DNA from: Pseudohalioglobus lutimaris
Lineage (GTDB): Bacteria; Pseudomonadota; Gammaproteobacteria; Pseudomonadales; Halieaceae
Assembly: GCF_002866825.1 (NCBI RefSeq)
Contig: NZ_PKUS01000028.1
Span: forward strand, 1-64,000
Length of the DNA stretch: 64,000 bases
Direction: 5' to 3'
Each line of letters begins with the position of its first letter. Within the stretch, counting starts at the first letter, position 1. Position numbers and translations under genes: made by a program. Below the pieces are notes generated by a model. That model saw only the letters and a list, made by a program, of their open reading frames with translations. It searched no databases and was not told the DNA's origin. Shown here in pieces: positions 31,062-41,897 of the stretch.

Positions 31062-31373
31062 GTGCAGAATCAACGTATTCGTATTCGCCTTAAGGCTTTT
31101 GACCACAAGCTGATCGACACGTCGACTCAGGAAATTGTGGAGACTGCGCGCCGCACCGGCGCCCAGGTCAAGGGCCCGATTCCCCTTCCCACCCGGAAGG
31201 AAAAGTATACCGTGCTGGTTTCCCCGCACGTTAACAAGGACGCACGTGACCAGTACGAGATTCGTACGCACAAGCGTCTGTTAGACATCGTGGAGCCTAC
31301 CGAGAAGACGGTAGACGCCCTGATGAAACTGGACCTGGCAGCAGGTGTGGAAGTACAGATCAGTCTTGGCTAA
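31062..31373 (+). CDS. rpsJ: 30S ribosomal protein S10
   Basis: S10 binds the 30S head and also serves as NusE in antitermination. The GTG start, with GGAG ten bases upstream, gives 103 residues identical in length to E. coli and the standard [19 protein letters not shown] opening. An in-frame start five codons earlier would add non-conserved residues. It is the first gene of the S10 operon, and is followed by a 120-bp gap before rplC. Confidence 0.98.
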   Translation: MQNQRIRIRLKAFDHKLIDTSTQEIVETARRTGAQVKGPIPLPTRKEKYTVLVSPHVNKDARDQYEIRTHKRLLDIVEPTEKTVDALMKLDLAAGVEVQISLG

Positions 31374-31493
31374 CGACAATTCGTAGCAAGACCTGCCCGG
31401 GATAAGAACCGGGTGTGTAATGCCCGGTCACTCACAGGGAGTGTCGGGCGGCCATAGAGGGTATAGAGCCCCGTACACTGAGAGGTTAGCAAA

Positions 31494-32129
31494 ATGGCTA
31501 TTGGCTTAGTCGGCCGTAAGTCCGGTATGACTCGCGTTTTTACCGAGGACGGCGCATCAATACCAGTAACCGTAGTGGAGGTTTCTCCAAACCGCGTTAC
31601 TCAAATCAAAGAGCTCGAAACCGATGGTTACCGAGCTATTCAGGTCACGGCGGGAAACCGCAAGGCCTCTAAAGTGAGTAAATCAGAAGCGGGACATTTC
31701 GCCAAGGCGGGTGTCGAGGCTGGAAGCGGCCTGTTGGAATTCCGTCTTGAGGAAGCCGATGAAGCACCCGAAGTTGGCGCAGAGCTGACTGTCGAGCGCT
31801 TTGAGGTTGGCCAGGTCGTTGATGTGACCGGCAAATCCAAGGGTAAGGGTTTTCAGGGTGGTGTGAAGCGCTGGAACTTCTCCATGCAGGACGCCACGCA
31901 CGGCAACTCCATCTCTCACCGCGCCCCTGGCTCAATCGGGCAGTGTCAAACGCCCGGTCGTGTATTCAAGGGTAAGAAGATGGCCGGTCATATGGGTTCA
32001 GAGCAGGTCACTACCCAGGGTCTGGAAATTGTTCGTGTAGATGCCGAGCGCAATCTGCTGCTCATAAAGGGTGCCGTACCTGGTGCTCCCGGTGGTGACG
32101 TCATCGTACGTCCTACCATCAAGGCATAA
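31494..32129 (+). CDS. rplC: 50S ribosomal protein L3
   Basis: L3 is an early 23S rRNA-binding protein that reaches the peptidyl transferase centre with its central extension. The 211 residues start [18 protein letters not shown] and contain the basic loop [20 protein letters not shown], which includes the glutamine methylated by PrmB in E. coli. GAGAGG precedes the ATG. Second gene of the S10 operon. Confidence 0.98.
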   Translation: MAIGLVGRKSGMTRVFTEDGASIPVTVVEVSPNRVTQIKELETDGYRAIQVTAGNRKASKVSKSEAGHFAKAGVEAGSGLLEFRLEEADEAPEVGAELTVERFEVGQVVDVTGKSKGKGFQGGVKRWNFSMQDATHGNSISHRAPGSIGQCQTPGRVFKGKKMAGHMGSEQVTTQGLEIVRVDAERNLLLIKGAVPGAPGGDVIVRPTIKA

Positions 32130-32147
32130 GGTTAGGGGGTCTCTAAC

Positions 32148-32765
32148 GTGGAACTGAATGTAGTTAAAGCTGGTAACGCAGACGGCGGCAAAGTGTCCGT
32201 GTCTGATGTTGCTTTCGCAAAAGAGTACAACGAGGACCTGGTTCACCAGGTCGTGACGGCATACATGGCTGGCGCGCGCCAGGGCACTCGTGCCCAGAAG
32301 AACCGCGCGGCGGTGTCTGGCGGCGGCAAGAAGCCCTGGCGTCAGAAAGGTACTGGCCGGGCGCGTGCGGGAACCATTCGTTCTCCCATCTGGCGCTCCG
32401 GTGGTGTGACTTTTGCAGCGCAGCCGCAGGATCATGCACAGAAAGTGAACCGTAAAATGTACCGTGCCGCTCTGTGTACCATTATGTCCGAGCTTGCCCG
32501 TCAGGATCGTCTGGTCGTGGTCGAGAGCATGGATTTGGAAGAGCCCAAGACAAAGCTGCTGGTCAAGCAACTGGGTGAGTTTGGATTGGATAGCGCGCTG
32601 ATCGTGTCTACTGAGGTCGGTGAGAATCTCTACCTTGCGGCTCGCAACCTGCACAAGGTGGACGTTCGTGATGTAGACGGCATAGATCCGGTCAGCCTGA
32701 TCGCTCACGACAAGGTAGTGGTCACGGTCGACGCGGTAAAGAAGTTTGAGGAGATGCTGGGATGA
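32148..32765 (+). CDS. rplD: 50S ribosomal protein L4
   Basis: L4 lines the peptide exit tunnel and, in E. coli, represses its own operon by binding the leader RNA. The 205 residues contain the tunnel loop [20 protein letters not shown]. The start is GTG behind a G-rich ribosome site. The TGA overlaps the rplW ATG by four bases. Confidence 0.98.
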   Translation: MELNVVKAGNADGGKVSVSDVAFAKEYNEDLVHQVVTAYMAGARQGTRAQKNRAAVSGGGKKPWRQKGTGRARAGTIRSPIWRSGGVTFAAQPQDHAQKVNRKMYRAALCTIMSELARQDRLVVVESMDLEEPKTKLLVKQLGEFGLDSALIVSTEVGENLYLAARNLHKVDVRDVDGIDPVSLIAHDKVVVTVDAVKKFEEMLG

Positions 32766-33058
32766 ACCAGGAGCGCGTTTTTCAAGTACTGGTAGGTCCG
32801 CACGTTTCCGAAAAAGCGGCAATTCTTGCAGACCAGAACAACCAGTTTGTGTTCAAGGTTGCAGTTGATGCGACCAAAGCGGAAATAAAAAAGTCCGTTG
32901 AGCAGTTGTTCAAGGTCAAGGTCGACAACGTTCGTACCTTGAAGGTCAAAGGCAAGGTCAAGCGTAACCGCTTTGGCTATAGCACCAAGCCGACCTGGAA
33001 GAAAGCATATGTACGACTGGAGCAAGGTCAAGACATCGACTTTGCGTCTGTTGAGTAA
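32762..33058 (+). CDS. rplW: 50S ribosomal protein L23
   Basis: L23 sits at the tunnel exit and docks trigger factor and the signal recognition particle. The 98 residues include [15 protein letters not shown] and the extended basic loop [20 protein letters not shown]. It is coupled to rplD by an ATGA overlap. Confidence 0.98.
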   Translation: MNQERVFQVLVGPHVSEKAAILADQNNQFVFKVAVDATKAEIKKSVEQLFKVKVDNVRTLKVKGKVKRNRFGYSTKPTWKKAYVRLEQGQDIDFASVE

Positions 33059-33072
33059 GGAGTCAGATCGCA

Positions 33073-33900
33073 ATGGCAATTATGAAGAGCAAGCCCACTT
33101 CACCCGGTCGTCGTCACGTCGTCCGCGTTGTCAGTGAGGATCTGCATAAAGGCGCACCGTACAAGCCTCTGCTGGAAAAGCAGAGTCGCAATGGTGGTCG
33201 GAACAACAACGGGCGTATCACTACCCGTCACATTGGTGGTGGTCACAAACAGCACTACCGCATTATAGATTTCAAGCGCACCAAGGATGGCATTCCCGCC
33301 ACCGTTGAGCGTATTGAGTACGATCCGAACCGTACCGCGCACATTGCACTGATGCTGTTCTCCGATGGTGAGCGTCGTTACATTATCGCGCCCAAGGGTG
33401 TTAAGGCAGGCGATGTGCTGCAGTCTGGCGCGTCGGCGCCGATCAAGACAGGTAACTGCCTGCCGCTGCGCAATATTCCGGTGGGTTCAGTTGTGCACGG
33501 GATCGAGCTCAAGCCCGGTAAAGGCGCTCAGATAGCGCGTTCAGCCGGTGCTTCTGTTCAGCTGGTGGCGCGCGAAGGTCAGTACGCGACGCTTCGTCTG
33601 CGTTCAGGTGAGATGCGAAAAGTCTTGGCTGACTGCCGCGCTACGCTGGGTGAAGTCTCCAACTCTGAGCACAGCCTGCGCAAACTGGGTAAAGCCGGTG
33701 CAGCACGCTGGCGCGGTGTTCGTCCCACGGTCCGTGGTGTGGCAATGAACCCGGTCGATCACCCGCATGGTGGTGGTGAAGGTAAGACTTCCGGTGGTCG
33801 TCATCCGGTCAGCCCCTGGGGAACACCTACCAAGGGTTACAAGACACGTAAAAACAAGCGTACCGATAACTTGATCGTACGTCGTCGTGGTAAGAAATAA
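33073..33900 (+). CDS. rplB: 50S ribosomal protein L2
   Basis: L2 binds domain IV of 23S rRNA and helps subunit joining. The 275 residues include [24 protein letters not shown]-type sequence near the N-terminus and the conserved [20 protein letters not shown] near the C-terminus, whose histidine is close to the peptidyl transferase centre. It lies between rplW and rpsS as in E. coli. Confidence 0.98.
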   Translation: MAIMKSKPTSPGRRHVVRVVSEDLHKGAPYKPLLEKQSRNGGRNNNGRITTRHIGGGHKQHYRIIDFKRTKDGIPATVERIEYDPNRTAHIALMLFSDGERRYIIAPKGVKAGDVLQSGASAPIKTGNCLPLRNIPVGSVVHGIELKPGKGAQIARSAGASVQLVAREGQYATLRLRSGEMRKVLADCRATLGEVSNSEHSLRKLGKAGAARWRGVRPTVRGVAMNPVDHPHGGGEGKTSGGRHPVSPWGTPTKGYKTRKNKRTDNLIVRRRGKK

Positions 33901-33933
33901 CGGTCGTTTGACTAGAGATTAGAGGAAGATATT

Positions 33934-34209
33934 GTGCCGCGTTCACTGAAGAAAGGTCCCTTTATAGACCTTCACCTGATGAAGAAAGTTGAAGTCGCTG
34001 TTGAAAGCAACGATCGTCGCCCGATCAAGACGTGGTCGCGCCGCTCAATGGTTGCCCCCGATATGGTCGGTCTGACTATCGCGGTTCACAACGGTCGCCA
34101 ACATGTGCCCGTTCTGGTCAACGAAGACATGGTGGGTCACAAGCTGGGCGAGTTCGCTGCAACTCGTACTTTCAGGGGCCATATCGTAGACAAGAAGGTT
34201 AAGCGCTAA
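33934..34209 (+). CDS. rpsS: 30S ribosomal protein S19
   Basis: S19 binds 16S rRNA in the 30S head with S13. The 91 residues open [19 protein letters not shown] and include [19 protein letters not shown]. The start is GTG, placed by AGAGGAAG upstream and by the fixed family N-terminus. Confidence 0.98.
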   Translation: MPRSLKKGPFIDLHLMKKVEVAVESNDRRPIKTWSRRSMVAPDMVGLTIAVHNGRQHVPVLVNEDMVGHKLGEFAATRTFRGHIVDKKVKR

Positions 34210-34233
34210 GCGCTTCCTAAAGAGGTTCAGGAA

Positions 34234-34572
34234 ATGGAAGTTTCAGCAAGACTTAAAGGCGCGCGAATTTCAGCGCAGAAAGCCCGGCTGGTCGCTGACC
34301 AGGTTCGTGGCAAGCCTGTAGAAGACGCGTTGAGCCTGTTGGAATTCAGCAACAAGAAGGCTGCTCACATTGTCAAGAAGGTACTCGACTCTGCGATCGC
34401 CAATGCTGAGAACAACGAAGGCGCTGATGTAGACGAATTGAAAGTGTCTACCGTCTTTGTTGATGAAGGTATGACGATGAAGCGCCTGCGCCCCCGTGCC
34501 AAGGGTCGTGCAGACCGTATTTTGAAGCGTTCTTGCCACATCACTGTAAAAGTGGCAGACGGCGAAGGCTAA
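34234..34572 (+). CDS. rplV: 50S ribosomal protein L22
   Basis: L22 spans the exit tunnel with a beta hairpin; changes in the hairpin give macrolide resistance in E. coli. The 112 residues include [18 protein letters not shown] and the hairpin [20 protein letters not shown]. No unusual insertion is visible in the hairpin. Confidence 0.98.
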   Translation: MEVSARLKGARISAQKARLVADQVRGKPVEDALSLLEFSNKKAAHIVKKVLDSAIANAENNEGADVDELKVSTVFVDEGMTMKRLRPRAKGRADRILKRSCHITVKVADGEG

Positions 34573-34584
34573 GGAGACGACCAC

Positions 34585-35256
34585 ATGGGTCAGAAAGTAC
34601 ATCCTATCGGCATCCGCCTGGGTATTGTTAAAGAACATAACTCTATCTGGTATGCGGACAGCAAGAATTATTCCAAGCAGCTCATTACTGACCTGGAAGT
34701 GCGCGCCTATATCGAGAAAGCGCTGGAAAATGCGTCCGTCAGCCGCGTTGTCATTGAGCGGCCGGCGCAGACCGCTCGCATCACTATTCACACGGCTCGC
34801 CCTGGAATTGTGATCGGTAAGAAAGGTGAAGATGTGGATGCGCTTCGCAAGGTTCTCACCGAGAAGATGGGTGTGCCTGTGCACATCAATATCGAAGAGA
34901 TTCGCAAGCCTGATCTGGACGCCAAACTTGTCGCGCAGAACGTTGCGCAGCAACTTGAACGTCGCGTGATGTTCCGCCGTGCCATGAAGCGCGTCGTACA
35001 AAATGCGATGCGCCAGGGTGCCGAAGGCATCAAGATTCAGGTTGGTGGGCGTTTGGGTGGTGCTGAGATCGCACGCACAGAATGGTATCGCGAAGGCCGT
35101 GTGCCTCTGCATACCCTGCGTGCTGACATTGACTACGCCACTTACGAGGCGGTCACTACCTACGGCATTATCGGTGTGAAGGTTTGGATTTTCAAAGGCG
35201 AGGTGATCGGAGGCGATGAGTCGTCCGATGGCGCCAAGAAGACAGCAACTAATTAA
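34585..35256 (+). CDS. rpsC: 30S ribosomal protein S3
   Basis: S3 forms part of the mRNA entry helicase site. The 223 residues open [17 protein letters not shown] and contain the KH-domain loop [14 protein letters not shown] and [30 protein letters not shown]-type sequence. It is about ten residues shorter than E. coli S3 at the C-terminal tail, which is variable. Confidence 0.98.
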   Translation: MGQKVHPIGIRLGIVKEHNSIWYADSKNYSKQLITDLEVRAYIEKALENASVSRVVIERPAQTARITIHTARPGIVIGKKGEDVDALRKVLTEKMGVPVHINIEEIRKPDLDAKLVAQNVAQQLERRVMFRRAMKRVVQNAMRQGAEGIKIQVGGRLGGAEIARTEWYREGRVPLHTLRADIDYATYEAVTTYGIIGVKVWIFKGEVIGGDESSDGAKKTATN

Positions 35257-35267
35257 GGGTTACGCAG

Positions 35268-35681
35268 ATGCTTCAACCAAAGCGTACAAAATTTCGCAAG
35301 ACACAAAAAGGCCGTAATCGCGGTCTGGCCCATCGTGGCAGCAAAGTGAGCTTCGGCGAATACGGTTTGAAAGCGACAGGTCGTGGGCGTGTTACGGCGC
35401 GCCAGATTGAAGCGGCTCGTCGTGCCATGACTCGTCACATCAAGCGTGGCGGAAAAATCTGGATCCGCGTCTTCCCGGACAAGCCTATTACAGGCAAGCC
35501 GCTGGAAGTTCGTCAGGGTAAAGGTAAAGGTAACGTTGAATACTGGGTGGCCCAGGTTCAGCCTGGTAAGGTGCTTTACGAAGTACAGGGCGTCTCTGAA
35601 GAGCTGGCACGCGAAGCGTTTGCGCTTGCTTCTGCCAAGATTCCCGTTGCTACAACATTTGTTAAACGGTCGGTGATGTGA
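35268..35681 (+). CDS. rplP: 50S ribosomal protein L16
   Basis: L16 contacts tRNA near the A site and the central protuberance. The 137 residues open [18 protein letters not shown] and contain the [22 protein letters not shown] block. Its TGA overlaps the rpmC ATG by one base. Confidence 0.98.
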   Translation: MLQPKRTKFRKTQKGRNRGLAHRGSKVSFGEYGLKATGRGRVTARQIEAARRAMTRHIKRGGKIWIRVFPDKPITGKPLEVRQGKGKGNVEYWVAQVQPGKVLYEVQGVSEELAREAFALASAKIPVATTFVKRSVM

Positions 35682-35872
35682 TGAAAGCTAGCGAATTGCG
35701 TGATAAGTCCCCGGAGGACCTGAACAAGCAGTTGCTCACCCTGCGTGAGGAGCAGTTCAAGCTGCGCATGCAAAAGTCCACTGGTCAGCTTGGGCAGACT
35801 CACCTGCTGAAGCAGAACCAGCGTGATATCGCACGCGTCAAGACTGTACTTACTGAAAAGGCGGGTAACTAA
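35681..35872 (+). CDS. rpmC: 50S ribosomal protein L29
   Basis: L29 is a small helical protein next to L23 at the exit tunnel. The ATG gives 63 residues, the E. coli length, starting [18 protein letters not shown]. An in-frame GTG one codon earlier is also open but adds a residue not seen in the family. Confidence 0.96.
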   Translation: MKASELRDKSPEDLNKQLLTLREEQFKLRMQKSTGQLGQTHLLKQNQRDIARVKTVLTEKAGN

Positions 35873-35874
35873 GC

Positions 35875-36141
35875 ATGTCCGGTACAGAGAAACGTACACG
35901 TATGGCAACTGGTCGCGTTGTCAGCAACAAGATGGATAAGACCGTAACGGTGCTGGTCGAGCGTCGGGTGAAGCACCCGGTCTACGGCAAGTATATTACG
36001 CGTTCATCCAAGATTTATGCCCACGACGAGAGTAACCAGTGTGGCATTGGTGATACGGTAATGGTCGCGGAGACCCGCCCTATTTCCAAGAGCAAATCAT
36101 GGAAGCTGGTTGAAGTGGTAGAAAGCGCCGCCCAGGTTTAA
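35875..36141 (+). CDS. rpsQ: 30S ribosomal protein S17
   Basis: S17 is an OB-fold primary binder of 16S rRNA. The 88 residues include [23 protein letters not shown] and [18 protein letters not shown]. It is the last gene of the S10 operon in E. coli; here only 43 bases separate it from rplN and no clear terminator or promoter was seen. Confidence 0.98.
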   Translation: MSGTEKRTRMATGRVVSNKMDKTVTVLVERRVKHPVYGKYITRSSKIYAHDESNQCGIGDTVMVAETRPISKSKSWKLVEVVESAAQV

Positions 36142-36184
36142 GAAGCGAGAGTTTTGTGGCTGCGGCCGCAGTTTGGAGTAAGAG

Positions 36185-36553
36185 ATGATTCAGACACAGT
36201 CCTATTTGGAAGTCGCTGACAACAGCGGTGCCCGCCGGGTGATGTGCATCAAGGTGCTGGGTGGTTCCAAGCGTCGTTACGCACGCGTCGGTGACCTGAT
36301 TAAAGTTACCGTGAAAGAAGCTATTCCCCGTGGCAAGGTCAAAAAAGGCCAGGTTATGACCGCTGTAGTGGTTCGCACCAGAAAAGGTGTGCGTCGCGCT
36401 GACGGTTCCCTGATCAAGTTTGACGATAATGCTGCTGTGCTGCTCAACGCTCAGGAGGCACCTATCGGTACCCGCATCTTTGGGCCGGTGACGCGCGAAC
36501 TGCGCGGTGAGAAGTTTATGAAGATTATTTCTCTGGCTCCTGAAGTTATCTAA
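36185..36553 (+). CDS. rplN: 50S ribosomal protein L14
   Basis: L14 is at the subunit interface and is the docking site of RsfS, also encoded in this window. The 122 residues open [26 protein letters not shown], the diagnostic N-terminus. TTGGAGTAAGAG precedes the ATG. It would be the first gene of the spc operon. Confidence 0.98.
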   Translation: MIQTQSYLEVADNSGARRVMCIKVLGGSKRRYARVGDLIKVTVKEAIPRGKVKKGQVMTAVVVRTRKGVRRADGSLIKFDDNAAVLLNAQEAPIGTRIFGPVTRELRGEKFMKIISLAPEVI

Positions 36554-36575
36554 GCGGCCGAGGAGAGGAAAGAAA

Positions 36576-36887
36576 ATGTTGAAAATCAAGCGCGATGACG
36601 AAGTGATTATCCTGGCCGGCAAGGACAAGGGTAAGCGCGGAAAAGTTCGGAAGGTCCTGGATAACGGCAAGGTGATCGTGTCCGGTATCAATATGATGAA
36701 GAAGCACACTCGCCCCAACCCCCAAGAGGGTGTGGCAGGGGGAATCGTCGAGAAAGAGGCGCCAATTCAGGCTTCTAACGTGGCGATCTTCAATTCCGGC
36801 ACTGGCAAGGCCGACCGGGTTGGCTTCAAAGTAGATGGCGACACCAAGGTGCGTATCTTTAAATCCAATGGCGAGGCCATCGGCTGA
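36576..36887 (+). CDS. rplX: 50S ribosomal protein L24
   Basis: L24 starts 50S assembly near the tunnel exit. The 103 residues contain the KOW motif [15 protein letters not shown] and the [24 protein letters not shown] loop region. Gene position between rplN and rplE is standard. Confidence 0.98.
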   Translation: MLKIKRDDEVIILAGKDKGKRGKVRKVLDNGKVIVSGINMMKKHTRPNPQEGVAGGIVEKEAPIQASNVAIFNSGTGKADRVGFKVDGDTKVRIFKSNGEAIG

Positions 36888-36914
36888 GCCGGGCAGGGTT
36901 AACAGGTAAAAGAA

Positions 36915-37454
36915 ATGGCAACTTTGCAAGAAAAGTACAAGAGCGAACTGGCTCTGCAGCTCCAAGAAGAGCTGGGGCTGGACAATGTGATGGAAGTACC
37001 GCGCATTACCAAAATCACTCTCAACATGGGTGTTGGCGAAGCGCTGGGCGACAAGAAGGTACTTGAATCCGCGGTCTCTGACATGGAGAAAATCGCAGGT
37101 CAGAAGCCGGTAGTCACCAAAGCACGCAAATCCATCGCGGGCTTCAAGGTCCGCGAGGACTGGCCGATTGGTTGCAAGGTTACTCTGCGCTCAGAGCGTA
37201 TGTACGAGTTTCTGGAGCGTCTGATCAGCGTAGCGATTCCGCGGATTCGCGATTTCCGCGGGATCAGCCCCAAGTCTTTTGATGGTCGTGGAAACTTTGC
37301 TATGGGTGTAACGGAGCAGATCATCTTCCCGGAGATTGACTACGACAAGGTAGATGCCCTTCGCGGTATGGACATCACCATCACTACATCTGCTCGCACG
37401 GATGATGAAGGTCGCGCTTTGCTGCGCGCTTTCAACTTCCCCCTGAAAGGTTAA
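36915..37454 (+). CDS. rplE: 50S ribosomal protein L5
   Basis: L5 binds 5S rRNA and contacts P-site tRNA. It has 179 residues, the E. coli length, with [15 protein letters not shown] and the [20 protein letters not shown] loop. Confidence 0.98.
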   Translation: MATLQEKYKSELALQLQEELGLDNVMEVPRITKITLNMGVGEALGDKKVLESAVSDMEKIAGQKPVVTKARKSIAGFKVREDWPIGCKVTLRSERMYEFLERLISVAIPRIRDFRGISPKSFDGRGNFAMGVTEQIIFPEIDYDKVDALRGMDITITTSARTDDEGRALLRAFNFPLKG

Positions 37455-37466
37455 GAGGCTTTATAC

Positions 37467-37772
37467 ATGGCTAAGAAATCTATGATTGCCCGCGAGAACA
37501 AGCGTGCACGTATGGTAGCTAAGTACGCTGGGAAGCGATCTGCGCTGAAGGCCATTCTGGCCGACGTCAACGCTTCTGATGAAGAGAAGTGGGACGCCCA
37601 GGTCGCCCTGCAGAAACTGCCACGTGACGCCAGCCCGGTTCGTCAGCAGCGTCGCTGCCAGGTGACCGGCCGTCCGCACGCGGTATATCGTAAGTTTGGC
37701 CTGTGCCGCAACAAGCTGCGTGAAGCAGCAATGCGCGGCGATGTGCCTGGCCTGGTTAAAGCCAGCTGGTAA
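37467..37772 (+). CDS. rpsN: 30S ribosomal protein S14
   Basis: The protein is the 101-residue long form without zinc cysteines (the C-minus type of E. coli). It opens [19 protein letters not shown] and ends [21 protein letters not shown]-type sequence. Zinc starvation would therefore not affect this copy. Confidence 0.98.
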   Translation: MAKKSMIARENKRARMVAKYAGKRSALKAILADVNASDEEKWDAQVALQKLPRDASPVRQQRRCQVTGRPHAVYRKFGLCRNKLREAAMRGDVPGLVKASW

Positions 37773-37787
37773 CGGAGAGAAACTGAA

Positions 37788-38183
37788 ATGAGCATGCAAG
37801 ATCCGCTGTCAGATATGCTGACCCGTATTCGCAACGCGCAGATGGCTGGAAAGACCGGTGTGGAAATGCCCGGTTCCAAGCTGAAGGCTGCTGTTGCTAA
37901 AGTTCTGAAGGACGAAGGTTATATCGCCGACTTCAGTGCCTCCAACCCGGAAGGTAAGCCGCGTTTGGCCATTGAGTTGAAGTACTACAACGGCAAGCCG
38001 GTTATTGCTGAGATCGACCGCATAAGTCGCCCCGGCCTGCGCAATTATACCGGCAAGGATGGCTTGCCGTCTGTTCGTGGTGGCCTTGGTGTTGCCATTG
38101 TCTCCACTTCAAAGGGTGTGATGACTGAGCGCGCCGCTCGAGCAGCTGGTGTTGGTGGCGAAGTGCTTTGCACTGTTTTCTAA
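37788..38183 (+). CDS. rpsH: 30S ribosomal protein S8
   Basis: S8 binds the central domain of 16S rRNA and in E. coli represses the spc operon through an rplE leader site. The 131 residues open [18 protein letters not shown] and end [11 protein letters not shown]. Confidence 0.98.
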   Translation: MSMQDPLSDMLTRIRNAQMAGKTGVEMPGSKLKAAVAKVLKDEGYIADFSASNPEGKPRLAIELKYYNGKPVIAEIDRISRPGLRNYTGKDGLPSVRGGLGVAIVSTSKGVMTERAARAAGVGGEVLCTVF

Positions 38184-38208
38184 TTGATTGATTTGAAGAG
38201 CATTTAAA

Positions 38209-38733
38209 ATGTCTAGAGTCGCAAATAATCCGGTACAGCTCCCGGGCGGTGTAGAGATCAAGGTCGATGGCCGTGATCTTTCCGTCAAGGGTAGTAAAGG
38301 TACGCTGGCACTGGTCCTCGCGGAAGGTGTACAGGTAAGCCAGGATGACAACGCTTTGACCCTTGCTTACGACGACAAAATGAAGGCTATGGCCGGAACG
38401 ACTCGTGCGCTGGTAGCAAATATGGTCAAGGGCGTCAGCGAAGGCTGGGAAAAGAAGCTGGTTCTCAACGGTGTTGGTTACCGTGCTAACGTTTCCGGCA
38501 ACACTGTCAACCTCACTGTCGGGCTTTCTCACCCTGTGGAGTACAAGCTGCCCGAGGGTGTTTCTGCGGAAACCCCTTCGCAGACTGAAATCGTGGTGAG
38601 AGGTGTAGATAAGCAGGTTGTAGGCCAGGTCGCTGCCAATATTCGCAGCTTCCGTCCGCCTGAGCCTTACAAGGGTAAAGGTATTCGCTACGCTGACGAA
38701 TATGTCCGCCGTAAAGAAGCCAAGAAGAAGTAG
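38209..38733 (+). CDS. rplF: 50S ribosomal protein L6
   Basis: L6 lies at the base of the L7/L12 stalk near the factor-binding site. It has two similar domains in 174 residues; the C-terminal [21 protein letters not shown] is diagnostic. Confidence 0.98.
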   Translation: MSRVANNPVQLPGGVEIKVDGRDLSVKGSKGTLALVLAEGVQVSQDDNALTLAYDDKMKAMAGTTRALVANMVKGVSEGWEKKLVLNGVGYRANVSGNTVNLTVGLSHPVEYKLPEGVSAETPSQTEIVVRGVDKQVVGQVAANIRSFRPPEPYKGKGIRYADEYVRRKEAKKK

Positions 38734-38743
38734 GTAAGTAGAG

Positions 38744-39094
38744 ATGAGTGCTAAGAATGATTCAAGGTTGCGCCGCGCCCGTCGCGCCCGCGCCCGTATG
38801 CGCACCCTCGGTGTAAACCGCCTGAGCGTGCATCGTACTCCCAGGCACATCTACGCGCAGGTTATTGCGCCCGAAGGTGACAAGGTACTGGCGTGTGCCT
38901 CTACTCTGGACGCTGATTTGCGCAAGGAAGCAACCGGTAACGTCGGTGCAGCCGCTGCAGTCGGCAAGCTGGTCGCGGAGCGTGCGAAGGCAGCAGGTAT
39001 TGAGAAGGTGGCTTTCGATCGTGGCGGTTACAAGTATCACGGACGTGTCAAAGCACTGGCAGACGCCGCGCGTGAAAGCGGACTGGAATTCTAA
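38744..39094 (+). CDS. rplR: 50S ribosomal protein L18
   Basis: L18 binds 5S rRNA with L5. The 116 residues have an Arg-rich N-terminus ([16 protein letters not shown]), [15 protein letters not shown] and the closing [20 protein letters not shown]. Confidence 0.98.
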   Translation: MSAKNDSRLRRARRARARMRTLGVNRLSVHRTPRHIYAQVIAPEGDKVLACASTLDADLRKEATGNVGAAAAVGKLVAERAKAAGIEKVAFDRGGYKYHGRVKALADAARESGLEF

Positions 39095-39105
39095 AGGTAC
39101 AGGTT

Positions 39106-39618
39106 ATGGCATACGATCAGAAAAAACAGCAGCAGAATGAAGGCGACCTCCAGGAGAAGCTGGTTCAGGTGAACCGCGTGGCCAAGGTTGTGAAAGGCGG
39201 CCGCATCTTCGGTTTTACCGCCCTGACAGTCGTCGGTGACGGCAATGGCAAGGTTGGCTTTGGTCGCGGCAAGGCTCGCGAAGTGCCAGTTGCTATCCAG
39301 AAGGCTATGGAGGCCGCACGTCGTAACATGATCCAGGTAGAGCTGAACAACGGCACTATCCAGTACCCGGTCAAAGCTGCTCACGGTGCCTCCAAGGTAT
39401 ACATGCAGCCTGCGTCTGAAGGTACAGGCGTTATTGCCGGTGGCGCTATGCGTGCCGTGTTGGAAATTGCCGGAGTACACAACGTACTCGCCAAGTGTTA
39501 CGGCTCCACCAACCCGGTGAATGTGGTACGTGCAACTTTTAATGGCCTGCGTGATATGGCCGCTCCCGACGACGTTGCTGCCAAACGCGGCAAGACTGTC
39601 GAAGAAATTTTGAACTGA
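39106..39618 (+). CDS. rpsE: 30S ribosomal protein S5
   Basis: S5 acts in mRNA entry and decoding fidelity. The 170 residues contain [20 protein letters not shown] and [18 protein letters not shown], the spectinomycin-loop region being intact. The N-terminus has an Asn/Gln-rich tract ([12 protein letters not shown]) that is slightly longer than in E. coli. Confidence 0.98.
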   Translation: MAYDQKKQQQNEGDLQEKLVQVNRVAKVVKGGRIFGFTALTVVGDGNGKVGFGRGKAREVPVAIQKAMEAARRNMIQVELNNGTIQYPVKAAHGASKVYMQPASEGTGVIAGGAMRAVLEIAGVHNVLAKCYGSTNPVNVVRATFNGLRDMAAPDDVAAKRGKTVEEILN

Positions 39619-39636
39619 ATATTGGGTTGATACATC

Positions 39637-39819
39637 ATGGCTAAAGCAATGATCAAAGTTACCCAGACCAAGAGCACCAACGGTCGCCTTAAGAATCAAA
39701 AGGCGTGCGTTGCCGGCCTCGGTCTGCGTCGTATTGGTCACACCGTGGAAGTAGAGGACACTCCCTCCGTTCGCGGCATGATCAACAAAGTTAACTTCCT
39801 CGTAAGGGTTGAGGGCTAA
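39637..39819 (+). CDS. rpmD: 50S ribosomal protein L30
   Basis: L30 is a small 60-residue large-subunit protein. It contains [41 protein letters not shown] and NKVNFLVRV. It lies between rpsE and rplO, as in E. coli. Confidence 0.97.
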   Translation: MAKAMIKVTQTKSTNGRLKNQKACVAGLGLRRIGHTVEVEDTPSVRGMINKVNFLVRVEG

Positions 39820-39822
39820 GAA

Positions 39823-40269
39823 ATGTCAGATGTAATGCGACTGAATACCCTGAGCCCAGCGCCAGGTGCCAGGAAAGAAAGTAAGCGTGTCGGGCGCGGT
39901 ATCGGGTCTGGCAACGGTAAGACCGCTGGCCGTGGTCACAAAGGACAAAAGGCACGCTCTGGCGGGTCGGTTCGCCCCGGTTTCGAGGGTGGCCAGATGC
40001 CCCTGCAGAAGCGTCTGCCCAAGTACGGTTTTACTTCGCGCATAGCGCGAACTACCGCGCAGATCCGTTTGTCTGAGCTCGCTGCAGTAGAAGGCGAAGT
40101 TGTTGATCTGGATGCGTTGAAGAATGCTGACCTGGTGAAAGACAACGTAGCACGTGCGCGCGTTTTCCTTTCCGGTGAACTGACCAAAGCGCTGACGGTA
40201 AAAGGGCTCGCCGTAACTAAAGGTGCGCGCGAGGCTATCGAGAAAGCCGGCGGGAAAGTCGAGGACTAG
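39823..40269 (+). CDS. rplO: 50S ribosomal protein L15
   Basis: L15 is a late assembly protein that binds 23S rRNA. The 148 residues open [22 protein letters not shown] after four extra residues, with the glycine-rich [11 protein letters not shown] region and [18 protein letters not shown]. The stop codon is immediately followed by the secY ATG. Confidence 0.98.
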   Translation: MSDVMRLNTLSPAPGARKESKRVGRGIGSGNGKTAGRGHKGQKARSGGSVRPGFEGGQMPLQKRLPKYGFTSRIARTTAQIRLSELAAVEGEVVDLDALKNADLVKDNVARARVFLSGELTKALTVKGLAVTKGAREAIEKAGGKVED

Positions 40270-41598
40270 ATGGCCCAGGGACAGCTGCCTTCAGTAAACA
40301 AAGCAGGACTAGGCGAGCTTTTTGCTCGCCTTCGTTTTGTTTTACTGGCAATTATCGTTTACCGCATCGGTACTCACATTCCGGTGCCCGGTATAGACCC
40401 GAATCAGCTGCAAGCACTGTTCAACCAGAACCAGGGGACTATCCTGGGGCTGGCAAACATGTTTTCCGGTGGCGCGCTGGAGCGAATGAGTATCCTCGCT
40501 CTGGGTATCATGCCTTACATCTCTGCCTCGATTATCATGCAGTTGATGTCTGCCGTGACGCCTCAGTTGGAACAGCTCAAAAAAGAGGGTGAGTCTGGGC
40601 GCCGTAAGATCAGCCAGTACACACGCTACCTGACGGTGTTGTTGGCAGTTATCCAGGCGACCGGCATGACCGTTGGCATGGCAAACCAGGGAATGAGCTA
40701 TGACACGTCCCTGCTGTTCTATGTGATTGCCATTACCTCACTGGTAACCGGCGCCGTGTTTATGATGTGGCTTGGTGAGCAGATCACAGAGAAGGGTGTT
40801 GGTAACGGGATATCGCTGTTGATCTTCGCTGGTATTGTGGCGGGTCTGCCCTCAGCGATCGGTCAGTCCCTGGAGCAGGCACGTCAGGGTGAGCTTAATA
40901 TTTTGTTCCTGCTGGCTATTCTCGCGTTTGCGGTGCTGATGATTTTTGCAATTGTCTTTATCGAGCGGGGTCAGCGTCGCATTACGGTCAATTACGCCAA
41001 GCGACAGCAAGGTAGAAAGATGTATCAGGCGCAGAGCTCGCACCTGCCCCTGAAGGTCAATATGGCGGGTGTAATACCGGCTATTTTTGCCAGCAGCATT
41101 CTGCTCTTCCCGGCGTCAATCGCGCAGTGGTTCAGCAGTAGTGGCGGGGCCGATTGGTTACAGGATCTGGCCGTGGCGATTGGTCCAGGACAGCCGTTGA
41201 ACATTTTGTTGTTCACCGTATTTATTGTGTTTTTCTGCTTCTTCTACACGGCGTTGATGTTCAACCCGCAGGAAGTTGCGGACAACCTGAAGCGATCGGG
41301 AGCGTTTGTGCCTGGTATTCGCCCAGGTCAGCAGACTGCTAATTACATTGATGGCGTGCTGACTCGGCTTACCGTATTTGGCTCCGCGTATATCGCGATT
41401 GTGTGCTTGATTCCGCAGTTCCTGGTAGTGACGGCTAACGTCCCGTTCTACCTTGGCGGTACATCGCTGTTGATCGTGGTGGTCGTGGTAATGGATTTTA
41501 TGGCCCAGGTTCAGAGTCACCTGATGTCGCACCAGTATGACTCGGTGATGAAGAAGGCCAACCTGAAGAATTATGGTGGTAGCGGTCGCGTTCGCTAG
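40270..41598 (+). CDS. secY: protein translocase subunit SecY
   Basis: SecY is the channel of the Sec translocon in the inner membrane. Its 442 residues give ten membrane helices, with the plug region near residues 60-75 and the conserved [20 protein letters not shown] loop. It starts directly at the rplO stop, with no gap, so translation is probably coupled. Confidence 0.98.
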   Translation: MAQGQLPSVNKAGLGELFARLRFVLLAIIVYRIGTHIPVPGIDPNQLQALFNQNQGTILGLANMFSGGALERMSILALGIMPYISASIIMQLMSAVTPQLEQLKKEGESGRRKISQYTRYLTVLLAVIQATGMTVGMANQGMSYDTSLLFYVIAITSLVTGAVFMMWLGEQITEKGVGNGISLLIFAGIVAGLPSAIGQSLEQARQGELNILFLLAILAFAVLMIFAIVFIERGQRRITVNYAKRQQGRKMYQAQSSHLPLKVNMAGVIPAIFASSILLFPASIAQWFSSSGGADWLQDLAVAIGPGQPLNILLFTVFIVFFCFFYTALMFNPQEVADNLKRSGAFVPGIRPGQQTANYIDGVLTRLTVFGSAYIAIVCLIPQFLVVTANVPFYLGGTSLLIVVVVVMDFMAQVQSHLMSHQYDSVMKKANLKNYGGSGRVR

Positions 41599-41632
41599 GC
41601 GATCTGCGCTGCAACAACGGAGAAAAGGGAAG

Positions 41633-41749
41633 ATGAAAGTACGTGCATCAGTAAAGAAGATCTGCCGCAACTGCAAGGTTGTGCGCCGTAAAGGTGTCGT
41701 GCGGGTGATCTGCAATACAGATCCGCGCCACAAACAGCGCCAGGGTTAA
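41633..41749 (+). CDS. rpmJ: 50S ribosomal protein L36
   Basis: This 38-residue protein ([20 protein letters not shown], then [17 protein letters not shown]) is the zinc-binding form of L36, with CxxC, a third Cys and a His as ligands. AAAAGGGAAG precedes the ATG. It closes the spc operon after secY. Confidence 0.96.
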   Translation: MKVRASVKKICRNCKVVRRKGVVRVICNTDPRHKQRQG

Positions 41750-41762
41750 TCCCCGGGCACGG

Positions 41763-41791
41763 TTGATTTTTAGTAACGATATCGCTAAAAT
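41763..41791 (+). promoter_or_regulatory. sigma-70 promoter of the alpha operon
   Basis: TTGATT (41763-41768) and TAAAAT (41786-41791) are spaced by 17 bases in the rpmJ-rpsM gap. The start would leave a leader of about 100 bases before rpsM, a suitable place for an S4-binding structure as in E. coli, although no pseudoknot was verified. Confidence 0.65.
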
Positions 41792-41897
41792 GCCGCGCCT
41801 TTCGCGCAGCCCTTATCGGATTCAAGTTGAAATCCAAAGTAAATCAGGGGTTTGCGGAATGTGTCGTAGAGCGAAGATATTAATTGGAGAAAGTTGA

